The translations under genes and the position numbers were made by a program. DNA of 64,000 nucleotides, from NCBI GenBank assembly GCA_020137815.1, contig CM035353.1, forward strand, positions 6,463,298 to 6,527,297. The letters are read 5' to 3'. Positions 42,127-54,674 of the stretch are shown here, in pieces (position 1 is the first letter of the stretch; every line of letters starts with the position of its first letter). The stretch is from Hormiphora californensis. Its lineage: Eukaryota > Ctenophora > Tentaculata > Cydippida > Pleurobrachiidae. Below the pieces are notes generated by a model. It ran no database searches. It saw only the letters and a list, made by a program, of their open reading frames with translations, and was not told where the DNA came from.

Positions 42127-42354
42127 ATGGAAGGGGATCTAACTAGCCCCCGGTTTCCATTAGGATTCCACAGCAGAGGTGGTGGACCTGTCAAAAGATT
42201 AGTTCCACAAACTATGATTTATTTACAACACGATGCTAGATTCCTAGTGGAACACCCCAGGCCAACCAACACTGGAGGCAGCTTCCCACAAGCACAGGGT
42301 GCACCAATCCAACCGCCGCACATAATCACTCCCCAGATGATGAGCCAGCAATAA
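42127..42354 (+). CDS. Pro/Gln-rich C-terminal frame
   Basis: ATG at 42127; MEGDLTSPRFPLGFHSRGGG, then HPRPTNTGGSFPQAQGAPIQ and a MMSQQ end before TAA. Disordered composition. The last two-thirds are duplicated at 43315-43470 with small deletions. Similar in style to the 7.8-kb exon. Confidence 0.35.
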   Translation: MEGDLTSPRFPLGFHSRGGGPVKRLVPQTMIYLQHDARFLVEHPRPTNTGGSFPQAQGAPIQPPHIITPQMMSQQ

Positions 42355-43125
42355 GTTTAAAAAAAGTATGTTAGTTGATAAGATTCGATAATTACAGATG
42401 ATCGAGAATTGAATTAGGAGTTTGTTATAGTTAGGAACACTAATAGAATTACTTGTGTTACGGTGAGTCTTAACCTCGTTCACTACCTAGATTGGATTTG
42501 GGCTAACAATTCACTTATACACGAGGCCTGTCGGCCGAAACCTGTTGAATATGAACCAGCGACAAGCAATAAGTTTAAAAAAAAAGTATATTACATTATA
42601 GTTGATAAGATTCGATAATTATAGATGATCGAGAATTGAATTAGGAGTTTGTTATAGTTAGGAACACTAATAGAATTACTTGTGTTACGGTGAGTCTTAA
42701 CCTCGTTCACTACCTAGATTGGATTTGGGCTAACAATTCGCTTATACACAAGGCCTGTCGGCCGAAACCTGTTGAATATGAACCAGCGACACTCACCTCC
42801 GAAAATTAGTCCTCCTACACCAAAACGTGCAAAACTTCTTAAATGCATATTTTGTGATGGAAGGCAACGAAAGGCAAGTTTTTTACTGCTATTAATTACT
42901 ATTAAAAAGGAAGGCATAAATAATAAACGTTTGAAGTTTTTAAAATTCAAAAACTTCAAAAACCTATAAACCAGGAAATGATCGAAGATTCAAGTATATA
43001 TCTGGACTGTTTCAGATGTTGAAACTGTCATAGGAAAGGAAAATACCGCTGCATCTGCTGTGACGCTTCAAAATGCGTTGTCTTCGAGGGGCGATGCCCC
43101 ACTATTGTGAGAAAATCTATATGCT
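42355..43125 (+). repeat. Local duplication, first copies
   Basis: A module of about 200-230 bp (aagattcgataattacagat to tgaaccagcgacaagcaata) occurs at 42378-42570 and again at 42600-42800. The larger stretch 42560-43050 recurs at 43470-44010. The module boundaries include aagtttaaaaaaaagtata. Confidence 0.8.
42778..42969 (+). CDS. MNQRHSPPK exon with C-x2-C, copy 1
   Basis: The ATG starts MNQRHSPPKISPPTPKRAKL, then KCIFCDGRQRK and a lysine-rich end. A serine/proline/lysine nuclear-type leader precedes a single C-x2-C. The coding match between copies ends near KAKLLK, where copy 2 has a 92-nt G tract. It is followed by a cysteine-rich exon at 43023. Confidence 0.4.
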   Translation: MNQRHSPPKISPPTPKRAKLLKCIFCDGRQRKASFLLLLITIKKEGINNKRLKFLKFKNFKNL

Positions 43126-43220
43126 CCGGCTATTGGACCCACCCCCATGTTAAACGAGACGATGTACTATTTTCCGGCTCAGCGGAAATAGCCAACATGG
43201 CCCCAAAGAGCGATGCATGA
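43023..43220 (+). CDS. Cysteine-rich exon
   Basis: An open frame NCHRKGKYRCICCDASKCVV, FEGRCPTIVRKSICSGYWTH, ending SDA, TGA. Eight cysteines with a CICC-x4-C cluster suggest a metal-binding module. A TGA immediately upstream (FRC/stop/NCH) implies that translation enters by splicing or that the copy is broken. A truncated copy of the first part lies at 43974-44012. Confidence 0.35.
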   Translation, partial: NCHRKGKYRCICCDASKCVVFEGRCPTIVRKSICSGYWTHPHVKRDDVLFSGSAEIANMAPKSDA

Positions 43221-43469
43221 TCGAATGGAGCAAGAAACACGGCAAGAGGCTAGTCAGAACACTCCACCTGACGGCCAAACCCTCCGCTAAGCCAGAGATA
43301 CTCGAGACCCTGTCAAAAGATTAGTTGCGCAAACTATGATTTATTTACAACACGATGCTAGATTCCTAGTGGAAGACCGCAGGCCAACCAACACTGGAAG
43401 CAGCTTCCCACAAGCACAGGGTGCACCAATCCAACCGCCGCACATAATCACTCCCCAGAGCCAGCAATA

Positions 43470-43738
43470 AGTTTAAAAAAAGTATATTACATAGTTCATA
43501 AGATTCGATAATTATAGATGATCGAGAATGGGTCGAGAATTGAATTAGGAGTTTGTTATAGTTAGGAACACTAATAGAATTACTTGTGTTACGGTGAGTC
43601 TTAACCTCGTTCACTACCTAGATTGGATTTGGGCTAACAATTCGCTTATACACGAGGCCTGTCGGCCGAAACCTGTTGAATATGAACCAGCGACACTCAC
43701 CTCCGAAAATTAGTCCTCCTACACCAAAACGTGCAAAA

Positions 43739-43833
<95 letters not shown>

Positions 43834-44015
43834 GACGGCTGAAGTTTTTGAAGTCGACTTCAAAAACGTCAAAAACTAAAAAGGGTAGGAAAATTCAAAA
43901 ACTTCAAAAACCTATAAACCAGGAAATGATCGAAGATTCAAGTATATATCTGGACTGTTTCAGATGTTGAAACTGTCATAGGAAAGGAAAATACCGCTGC
44001 ATCTGCTGTGATGGA
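43470..44015 (+). repeat. Local duplication, second copy
   Basis: Matches 42560-43060 except that the segment from about 43740 to 43900 is replaced by a G tract and an inverted repeat (gtttttgaagtcgacttcaaaaac). This is consistent with insertion or replacement of a G-ended element. Confidence 0.75.
43740..43831 (+). repeat. 92-nt uninterrupted G tract
   Basis: Ninety-two consecutive G residues, followed by ttgacggctgaag and a small palindrome. It interrupts the MNQRHSPPK exon relative to its paralogue. The polyglycine and polyproline frames across it are artefacts of the tract. The length may be affected by sequencing. Confidence 0.9.
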
Positions 44016-44271
44016 GGTCATAATTGACCTCTTTCTAACCACATAAGACCATATCATAGATTCCTCCACTTTTGAAATTGCTTCAATTTATCATATTCAT
44101 TCTTGTTTCGCATTCATATTGACTCGCGAGAGGTTGAAAAATTAGTTGCCTTCATCATCGAAGTCTACGCCCCGGTAAGTAAATGTTTAACTGTTTTCTA
44201 TCTTCAGGGCATGAGACGTATAACGGCGATTTTGGGAAGTTGTTAGCTGATATAAGAGATTTCGGTGTCAG

Positions 44272-46598
<2,327 letters not shown>

Positions 46599-46599
46599 G

Positions 46600-47915
46600 T
46601 ATCTTGTGGACCTTTAAACTGGGGGCTTAATTCATATCTCTTTTTGTTATAAAACAATCTTTCCATTTCATAACCACTAGTTTCAAGTGTACAACAACAT
46701 AACTATCCGACCCAAAAATTAGCTCATCACACGACACACTCATTTACTTGACTCACCAAATAATCGACAAACACGTATCACCATTGCCTAGTCAAGCCCA
46801 TAGTTATAAGCATTCCCCACAAGTTTGGCGAAAAACCCCTCCACATCAAATAGCATTTTGCCCCACTGTGGTGTCCCCCAGGATACTCACAGAATAGCAC
46901 TTCGGGAATGAACGTACAGCTATGTCAGGAGGTGTTGGTCTCAATTCAAGCTGTCTGAATTATAGAGTTATTTGCAATTGCGGAACAGAAGAAAAGAATC
47001 GAATCAATAACTATGTCTGACTCTGCTTCCGAAACAGACTCCCTTATTTTGTATCTGAGGAAGCACAATATCTGGGATGTTTGCCCAAGCGATGATGATC
47101 ATGAACTGGATGGGGGCTGAAGATGACATGGTAGATGATTCCACTAATGAAGGCCCTTCATTTGAGACTAATCCCTTCATTGAAGGGATTATTCTCAAAC
47201 CCCAACTCAGTCTTTTTCTATTAGATATTATGTATAATATCTTTCTATACAGAACGTTTTTAGAATAACAATTTCTAACTGTGGGTCGTACCGGGTCGTA
47301 CTCATTTTATATCTTGAGATTTATCACTTTATCATCTTTTTAATGTATTCTTTTTTCTGTTGGTCAATCATCTTTTTTTGATCACTTTGAACTTCAAAGT
47401 TTGGAGTTATTTTATTTTCAAATTGTCATCTTTTAATTCTCCTTGCTTTTCCTTTTTTGCTGAAGGTATTACACATATTTCAAACTAAAATTCTTTTAAG
47501 TTTTTGCATGTTTCCTTAGCTACTTATATTGGCTACATATTAATTATCCGTATCACTTGCATTATCCTGCATACACATGGTTTTATTATATCTGTTTTGC
47601 ACGCTCTGTATCCCTGGACATTTATCACTATTTTGAATATTAATTATAATTATCATGGTAGAGAGAGTGCAAGTGTGTGGTAAGGATGTGCACTTACATA
47701 ACCATTGTGTTTTCAATGACCTTTGCCAAAAGTTGGTGCACGGAAAGTGCCTGAACCTTGATATATTGACTCTCGTAGCACTTTAAATGGGACGTAATGT
47801 CAAAGGAGGAAACTCAGAGGAAGAGGTGATAAAGGTCAAATGGCAGGCCCAAAACAAATCGGACTGAGGTCTCCAGAAGTCTGAAAATTGCAATGGACTT
47901 AGGGAATAAGGTAAT
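46600..47915. other. AT-rich stretch with one small acidic frame
   Basis: 47013-47120 carries ATG and MSDSASETDSLILYLRKHNI, then WDVCPSDDDHELDGG, TGA, an acidic 35-residue start typical of transposase N-termini (piggyBac-like proteins often begin with such acidic leaders; weak inference). The remainder, 47270-47900, is AT-rich with no supported feature. Confidence 0.35.
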
Positions 47916-48835
47916 AGGGGGGGGGGTCGTCATGTTAATTTTGTTAATGTTTTGTTAATTAACAAACGACCCTTGGTGAAACATTAACAAAATTAACAAA
48001 ATTAACAAAATTAACAAAAATCGCGTTTTAGATGTTTTTAGTCGGTTTATAGCTGTTTTATGTGTTTTTGGGTGTGTTTAGGTGTTTCTATCATAAACTC
48101 ACTATCTCCCATGGCAGATATTTCATAGCTAGGATAGTTGTTTGGATTTTATCAAAGGTTTTGAGGTAAGAAAATAGTCATTATAACAAAGGCGGGTATA
48201 CGAGTAAAGAACACCAGTTTAATGTATAAACTGGTTTTTATGGGCCAAATATGGCTCACCCTGATTTAGTGGCACCCCGATTTAGTGGCAGGGATTTCCC
48301 CCCAAAAATTTTTTTGTGAAATTTTCTTGAAATTTTTTTAAAAGGAATACCAGCCACGTCCGATTCGTGTTTCGAATCGGTGCATCTTATCGCATGTCCT
48401 GCTGCTAATTAGACGGTTCGGAACGAACTGAAACGTGATCGCCATCGAATCGAAATGGGGGGTGGGGGGTACGACCCCAAAAAATCAAACTTTTTCCAAA
48501 ACCCAGGGTATGGTTGGTTTTTTTTGGTGACCTACAACTATGGCTCATGCAACTATGGCTCATAAAATCTATGAGCCATAGATGCATGCAACTATGGCTC
48601 ATAGATTTTATGAGCCATAGATGCATACAACTATGGCTCATAGAAATGTGATCTGATTAGGTTCTATGAGCCAAAGCTAGTGAGAGTGAGTGACACGTGA
48701 GTGACACGTGAGTGACACGTGAGTGACACGTGAGTGACATGTGAGTGACACGTGAGTTTTCGAATCATGTTATATTAAATGAGCACAAATGTAAACGATT
48801 TACATAATGATAAATCTAATATTACATAATTAAAA

Positions 48836-49060
48836 TTACACTATCAGTTCATCTTGGATATAATGGTAACAGGGGTCCTTCTTTGGACAGTTCATAGAGC
48901 ATTTCACGTGAATCAGCAGCTCCTTAACACGATGTTTATTCAAATCTATGATCGGATAGGTACTAAACAGCCGCCTTGCATTATCACTATCAGGATCCAC
49001 AGTAAAAAACTCTCCAACAGGTCTGATTTTCGAGAAAGTAGTGTAGGTAGGATGTTCCAA
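48836..49060 (-). CDS. 74-codon ORF, left palindrome arm
   Basis: The encoded frame contains KIRPVGEFFTVDPDSDNARR, LFSTYPIIDLNKHRVKELLI, then CSMNCPKKDPCYHYIQDELI and TAA. It is identical to the frame at 51096-51320 in the other arm. An overlapping frame of 63 codons (48990-49181; DSLAIIVIDVTNNTTTFNQY) is likewise identical to 50975-51166. The cysteine-rich C-terminus (C-x3-C-x5-C) could bind metal. Together the two frames could be the two halves of one protein with a frameshift. No recognised family. Confidence 0.4.
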   Translation of the reverse strand: MEHPTYTTFSKIRPVGEFFTVDPDSDNARRLFSTYPIIDLNKHRVKELLIHVKCSMNCPKKDPCYHYIQDELIV

Positions 49061-49198
49061 GAAATTGCCTGGCTAAAGTTTCTGATCTTTCACACTCTTC
49101 CAAAACCTCCCGGTACTGGTTGAACGTTGTAGTGTTGTTCGTGACGTCGATAACAATTATAGCTAGTGAATCCACTAACAAATTCTAATGAGCGGGAT

Positions 49199-50087
49199 CC
49201 CAGTGCCCCGATTTTCAAAATCTTCAAAAAATAGGACGTATAATTTTCCATATTGCTTCCTTAAAATCGTGAAATTGCTTCCTACCCGTTGCTCATCCGG
49301 CGCCGCTTCACGGCACCGTCGTCGCGATTATACGAATCGGCGATTCGTATAGTCCGATTGATGTTTTTAGACCACGGACCACCGAACTGGGGTCCTATTT
49401 CAGGCAAATTTTTATGCACTTTCGCATTATACAGTTAATGTACTGTGGAAGCAATGCCGGCAGCAATAATATTTTTAGTATTTGTAAGCGTCCTCCGCCC
49501 TTGGTATGCACGATTCCTGCTTTAAAACTGCAATTCTTCATACCCCATAAGTATTTAGAACAAGTATATGACATTAAAAAAATTTAATAATTCTTCAAAA
49601 TTGAGGAAATCGATTGCTTCCTCCATGACCGGCTATAAGCCATAAATCGACTCTAGCGGTCCTCGTACCGGTTCATTCCGGTAGGGTATGATATCTGGGC
49701 AACCACACTAGTAATATTTAACTGTGCAAAGAAAAAAATCGTGTCAAATGATCGATTTAAACCGTATTTTGGTAGGAAGCAACGAGGAAGCAACGCTATT
49801 TTCTATATTGCCCCATATTTGCACAGATTTTGCTGCCGCTGATTGGACACGTACGAAGTTGTGTAATGCGATCTCCTCGCTGTGCCGCTTCTCAATACAG
49901 TATTACTGCTGTCTTTACTCGTTATTGAAGAGTCTTCAGTTTGAAAATTTTTAGGAGGGGCTCAATTGCTCCTTCGGGAGCAATTTATCACCAATTGATT
50001 TTTAGTTGAAATTGCTTCCTTGTGTCCAGATTGCTTCCAAATAAGCACTATTAACCTTTTGGGTATTTGCAAGATCGGGGCACTGGG
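49199..50087. mobile_element. 889-bp hAT-like element in left palindrome arm
   Basis: The TIRs cccagtgccccgat and atcggggcactggg lie between two copies of AGCGGGAT (49191-49198, 50088-50095). The opposite arm of the palindrome (around 50960) shows the uninterrupted target. The 8-bp duplication and cagtg-containing ends fit hAT. The sub-terminal zones contain many ttgcttcct motifs in both orientations (49255, 49272, 49615, 50010, 50027), a typical arrangement for transposase binding. Contains a perfect hairpin tacgaatc-ggc-gattcgta near 49335. Non-autonomous. Confidence 0.9.
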
Positions 50088-51095
50088 AGCGGGATGGATA
50101 TTTGACAGTGTCACATATCCACCCCCTCACTGATACGATTCTGGGATGCGCCATTAGCAGAGTGAAACGATACGAGATACGAAACTTATGATTCGGGGGA
50201 GCTCATTAGCAGTGTGAGACGATACGGTATATGGAATATGATTCGGGGAAGCTTATTAGGAGTGCTAGACGATATGAGACACGATTCGGAGAATGTTTTA
50301 TCGCTCTTTCTATCTATCTCTATTTCTTTTTGTCAATTATCTTGAGAACCAGATGAGATACCTACTCATACTAATGCGAGGAAGCTCCAAACTTTGGTGC
50401 CCTTATTTTTGTCCATACTCCTTTTCCTTTTTTATCCGGATGTCGGCTCAGCCCCGTTGTTTTTAGGGGGATATGTTGTTGTTTTAGATGGAATGGTTTG
50501 AATTTGGTCTGTTTGGCAAGACTCGAAAAAAAACCCAACGCATTCCATCTAAAACAACATATCCTCCTAAAAACAATGAGGCGAGCCGATAGGCTCTTAT
50601 TACCAAAAATAAGGGCACTAAACTCACCAAGTGTGTAGCGTCAGCTCGCATTATAGTATAATGGTAGGCACCTCATCTGGTTCTCAAGTCCAAGATAATT
50701 GACAAAAAGAGATAGAGATAGATAGAGATAGATAGAAAGAGCGATAAAACATTCTCCGAATCCGGAATCGTGTCTCATATCGTCTAACACTCCTAATCAG
50801 CTTCCCCGAATCATGTTCCATATACCGTATCGTCTCACACTGCTAATGAGCTCCCCCGAATCATAAGTTTCGTATCTCGTATCGTTTCACTCTGCTAATG
50901 ACGCATCCCAGAATCGTGTCAGTGAGGGGGGTGGATATGTGACACTGTCAAATATCCATCCCGCTCATTAGAATTTGTTAGTGGATTCACTAGCTATAAT
51001 TGTTATCGACGTCACGAACAACACTACAACGTTCAACCAGTACCGGGAGGTTTTGGAAGAGTGTGAAAGATCAGAAACTTTAGCCAGGCAATTTC

Positions 51096-51320
51096 TTGGA
51101 ACATCCTACCTACACTACTTTCTCGAAAATCAGACCTGTTGGAGAGTTTTTTACTGTGGATCCTGATAGTGATAATGCAAGGCGGCTGTTTAGTACCTAT
51201 CCGATCATAGATTTGAATAAACATCGTGTTAAGGAGCTGCTGATTCACGTGAAATGCTCTATGAACTGTCCAAAGAAGGACCCCTGTTACCATTATATCC
51301 AAGATGAACTGATAGTGTAA
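51096..51320 (+). CDS. 74-codon ORF, right palindrome arm
   Basis: Mirror copy of the 48836-49060 frame, with an identical amino-acid sequence. Identity of the two arms implies recent duplication or gene conversion between arms. The reading frame continues 5' into VIVIDVTNN... only through a frameshift. Function unknown. Confidence 0.4.
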   Translation: MEHPTYTTFSKIRPVGEFFTVDPDSDNARRLFSTYPIIDLNKHRVKELLIHVKCSMNCPKKDPCYHYIQDELIV

Positions 51321-51639
51321 TTTTAATTATGTAATATTAGATTTATCATTATGTAAATCGTTTACATTTGTGCTCATTTAATATAACATGATTCGAAAAC
51401 TCACGTGTCACTCACATGTCACTCACGTGTCACTCACGTGTCACTCACGTGTCACTCACGTGTCACTCACTCTCACTAGCTTTGGCTCATAGAACCTAAT
51501 CAGATCACATTTCTATGAGCCATAGTTGTATGCATCTATGGCTCATAAAATCTATGAGCCATAGTTGCATGCATCTATGGCTCATAGATTTTATGAGCCA
51601 TAGTTGCATGAGCCATAGTTGTAGGTAATCGTTTTTTTT

Positions 51640-52300
51640 GGTCGTTTTTGATTGAAATTTCTTAGATTTTTTTTGGTCGTTTTTGATTCTTTTGAATTTT
51701 TTTGAATTTTTTTGATTTTTTTGAAATTTTTTATCGTTTTTGATTTTTTTAAATGTTTAATGTTGAACAAAAAAGTTCAAAAAAGAATAAAAAACAATCA
51801 AATAAAATAAAAAACGATTCAAAAATTCAAAAAAAAATGAAAAACGATGAAAAACAAGATTAATTGCATTATGTTCTAACATAATGCTGAATTTCCCTGC
51901 CATGTGAATCTATGAAGAAAGGAAATCATGACCAGATCCGCTGTAGCAGCAAGCGGAACACAAAAGCCCGATCATCATATCACACAAACAGTATAGAGCA
52001 AATCCTTGTGTTTTAGTAGCAATAAATTGCGCACCACGCCGCCACATTGCGCGCCACACATTTCCTGAAAACGTGCCAATGAAGTGGTTTATGAAGGAGC
52101 AGCTCGTAACTGTGTGCGCGGCTCTTGTTGCTACACCGTTGCCCCTCGCAACTAAAGTGTGACCAAAATGGTCCCTCTACCGATTAGTTAGTATACCAAA
52201 ATGTCGTTTTCGAATTCTAACCCTGCTATGCCTTTTTACAAAGTAAAAAGGCATCCGGGTGAATGCCTTCGGCATTCACCCGGGCAGGGAAAAAATTAAA
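51640..52300. repeat. Low-complexity T/A run and paired hairpins
   Basis: 51640-51860 is composed of tttttgattttttt and its near-inverse aaaaaacgat repeats, followed by a mixed stretch. At 52231-52258 atgcctttttac/aaagtaaaaaggcat forms a hairpin. At 52252-52282 ccgggtgaatgcc-ttc-ggcattcacccgg forms a second, perfect 13-bp stem whose complementary strand has a GAA loop. Confidence 0.75.
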
Positions 52301-53086
52301 AAAAGACCAAAAAAAATAAAAAAAGATCAAAAAGATAAAAAAAAATCAAAAACGACCAAAAAAATCAACAATTTTGAAAATCCAGGGTATGGTTGTTTTT
52401 TTGGGCTGCACCCCCCCCCCCCATTTTGACGCTTGGTAAACATGTGATTCAATGGCCCCATGGGGATCACTTATCGATTCGTTCCGAACTCTCCAATTAG
52501 CAGCAGGACATGCGATAAGATGCACCGATTCGAAACACGATTCGGACGATTTTCACAAAAAAATTCAAAAAAATTTTTGAGGAAAAAAATCCTGCCACTA
52601 AATCGGGGTTCCACTAAATCGGGGGCCACTAAATCAGGGTCCGACTGTATATCAGTGTTGATTGGATGGGTAGTACGTATAATATTGTCAAAAATAACGC
52701 AAATGATCTATTAAAGCGGGATTAAAAGCTTCAAAAAGACTTAAAAAAGCTTCTTTTTTTTGTTAATAATGTTAATAATGTTAAAGTTAACATTTTAAAA
52801 ATTTTCATGAAACATTAACATTAACATGACGACCCCCCCGGTAATAGAGGCGAACCTCGACAGTTCAGCACGAGTGATTGAGAGGATGTTGGGGATGAGG
52901 GTGAACTATACCACGCTAAAGCAAACCAACCGTGGGTCCAATCCTCCCCCACCTTCCTACACTTTTATAATTAGCTTCAATTTATTATGACTACACCACA
53001 ACATGGGAAGAGTTTCAGGCGTATTGCCTTGTACCATCGTTGTAATTTTTATTATAGGTACAGAAAACTTAATCTGGTATGGACAT

Positions 53087-53259
53087 GGAACGAGAGTAAA
53101 GGACGTCTCCTGCAGAGACTGCAGGATATTGACTTTGACAAGGCAGGGATATCTGTTAATGGGGCGTCATGCATGAGCGCCACCACAGCAATAAAGAAAA
53201 AAATATCATCCAGGGCGGGAAGGTGGCGGGAAGGTGGTATGGTGATGGCGCAAACCTAA
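53087..53259 (+). pseudogene. Possible hAT catalytic-region relic
   Basis: The frame reads LLQRLQDIDFDKAGISVNGA, then SCMSATTAIKKKI. Compared with the 38.0-kb hAT fragment (LVGVSFDGAPCMRGKKSGVQ) it has the same spacing, with N instead of the catalytic D and a degenerate G-x-x-x-GVQ. Weak but suggestive; the rest has no hAT motif. Confidence 0.3.
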
Positions 53260-53383
53260 GTTTTTGGACGTTTGTGGACATATAATAGTAATTTGTAGAG
53301 CATCATTACTGGCATGGACTTTATAAACTAACATGTGCGTTGTTATCACTCGCAAAAAAATATACTCCATAGATACTGTCAAA

Positions 53384-53716
53384 ATGCAATCAAGGACTAT
53401 AACGAGGGAAAGTAAACGCCGGGCCCCTCTTAGAGTTGGTCTCGCATACACCGGCATAGATACTACTTGCCAGAGATGTAAGTTAGAGGAGGAGGATAAT
53501 CTACACCTCCTGGGAAAACACCAACAAAAGAGTTTAGCCATTCTAAGTCCTAAAAAGATGATTCTGGACTTTTACGATAGCTCGCCCGCCATGAGGAACA
53601 AACATGGCAAGGATATAGCCGAACGGATTGCTGGCCTCATGGACTGGGTTCCTCAGGAAACCTCTGGAAGAATATCACCTCAAATAATAAGGACGTCTTC
53701 TTTAATAGTAATTTAA
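53384..53716 (+). CDS. Frame with C-x2-C...H zinc-knuckle-like block
   Basis: Contains QSRTITRESKRRAPLRVGLA, TTCQRCKLEEEDNLHLLGKH, then ILDFYDSSPAMRNKHGKDIA and ending SSLIVI, TAA. C-x2-C-x-L-E-E-E-x-x-x-H-x4-H resembles the zinc-binding tail found at the ends of non-LTR retrotransposon ORF2 proteins (from memory). No reverse-transcriptase motif is present nearby, so this is tentative. It could be a separate unknown gene. Confidence 0.3.
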   Translation: MQSRTITRESKRRAPLRVGLAYTGIDTTCQRCKLEEEDNLHLLGKHQQKSLAILSPKKMILDFYDSSPAMRNKHGKDIAERIAGLMDWVPQETSGRISPQIIRTSSLIVI

Positions 53717-53994
53717 TATTAGTAAATAAGATTCGATAAGTACAGATGATGGTATAATTTATTCAGAAACCATAATGCACGGATATTATAACATCCCAGA
53801 AAAAGGTTCGAGTTCATCTGTATAGATTTAAGCCCATAAATAATGGGGCTAGTATCCAACCCCAACTTAGTCTTTTTCTAAGAAAAAGAAGATAGATAAT
53901 AAATGAGGGTTGAACTGAGAAGGGGGCTCCATGTGCGGACAACATCTGTAGCAATGACGTGGATAAGAAACTCAGCAGCTCAGCAAGAACCTTA

Positions 53995-54509
53995 AAGGTT
54001 GACAAGATACCTAAAACTTTTCGTATATCGTCTTATTTTGATTTTTCATTAATTTTCAGCATTTTTTCAGAATTTTTTGTCGGCTAGAAAAAAATTCGAA
54101 ATAGGGGGTCTACCGATATTGTCAGCACTGGTTTTACTGGGCACACTCACTGCGTCTCGCAAATTGAAATTCACGTTTCCGGTTCCTCAAAAGATAGCTA
54201 CTTGATCTTGGTTGCGTTGGATTGGCCTTAATAAGACCTTTCCAACGCTACCAAAACGGTTTCTGTATCTCATCAGGAACCGGAGATATTCCAGTATCAA
54301 TTTTAAAAAAGGCACACTCATTTGTCAGTAGACCCCCTATTTTGTTGTTTTGTTCAAACCTTTTTATTTTGCGCGGGGAGGGAGGGTCGAACAAGGCAAC
54401 TATTTTGCACATATTTCTAGCCGACAAAAAATTCTGAAAAAATGCTGAAAATTAATGATAAATCAAAATAAGACGATATACGAAAAGTTTTAGGTATCTT
54501 GTCAACCTT
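53995..54509. mobile_element. 515-bp TA-flanked MITE
   Basis: TIRs of about 100 bp (aaggttgacaagatacctaa then aacttttcgtatatcgtc) are flanked by TA at 53993-53994 and 54510-54511. Internal segments include gatcttggttgcgttgg (also in the MITE at 39.53 kb), ccaacgctaccaaaacggtt and a ggggagggagggtcgaacaa stretch that recurs at 55216. Non-autonomous Tc1/mariner type. Confidence 0.9.
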
Positions 54510-54514
54510 TAACC

Positions 54515-54517
<3 letters not shown>

Positions 54518-54548
<31 letters not shown>

Positions 54549-54550
54549 AG
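54518..54550 (+). repeat. C31 tract ending in a splice acceptor
   Basis: Thirty-one C residues followed by ag. If the exon beginning at 54551 is real, the C tract serves as its polypyrimidine tract. The tract lies directly beside the TA of the 515-bp MITE. Confidence 0.7.
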
Positions 54551-54674
54551 AACCCTGAGCAAGGAGGAGGTCCTAGACAATGAAGAAAAGGTGTTACAAC
54601 TGACTTACCAGTGTAAACTAGTACTGGAACAGGGCCTCAGGGATGTCACCGAAGTGGAAGAGCTGGCACTCTAG
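54551..54674 (+). CDS. C-terminal exon, 41 residues
   Basis: After the C-tract acceptor the frame is TLSKEEVLDNEEKVLQLTYQ, then CKLVLEQGLRDVTEVEELAL and TAG. A helical, acidic tail with a definite stop. No family recognised. Upstream exons would lie beyond the MITE. Confidence 0.45.

Larger units (their letters stand above)
48530..51626. mobile_element. 3.1-kb palindrome carrying a duplicated ORF
   Basis: The left arm (48530-49198 continuing 50096-50495) and right arm (about 50540-51626) are near-identical reverse complements of about 1.07 kb, centred near 50518. A 45-bp centre separates cattccatctaaaacaacat repeats. The outer ends carry acctacaactatggctcat repeats, then an 11-bp tandem (gtgagtgacac) in each arm. 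A second element sits in the left arm only. This is a giant foldback-type structure. Confidence 0.95.
48254..52647. mobile_element. Pogo/Tigger-like element 3, split by insertions
   Basis: The left part (accctgatttagtggcaccc to taattagacggttcgg) is at 48254-48445 and the right part (cattagcagcaggacatgcg to gggtccgactg) is at about 52440-52647. The left extreme is rearranged: instead of the cagtcggac terminus it is preceded by ttttatgggccaaatatggc, which normally lies near the right end. Compare elements 1 and 2. Confidence 0.75.
47918..52839. mobile_element. 4.9-kb G-ended element hosting nested insertions
   Basis: The left end is G9 then tcgtcatgttaattttgtta; the right end is its inverse, gacgaccccccc. 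GGTAATAG is duplicated at 47910-47917 and 52840-52847. Sub-terminal gttaat repeats are numerous. The 8-bp duplication suggests hAT or Mutator-like mobilisation; no transposase was found. The original element was probably near 500-1200 bp before insertions. Confidence 0.85.

Noticed and set aside
43618-43879. Open frames of poly-glycine and poly-proline across the G tract
   Set aside because: They are produced by the homopolymer; no conserved coding sequence spans it.
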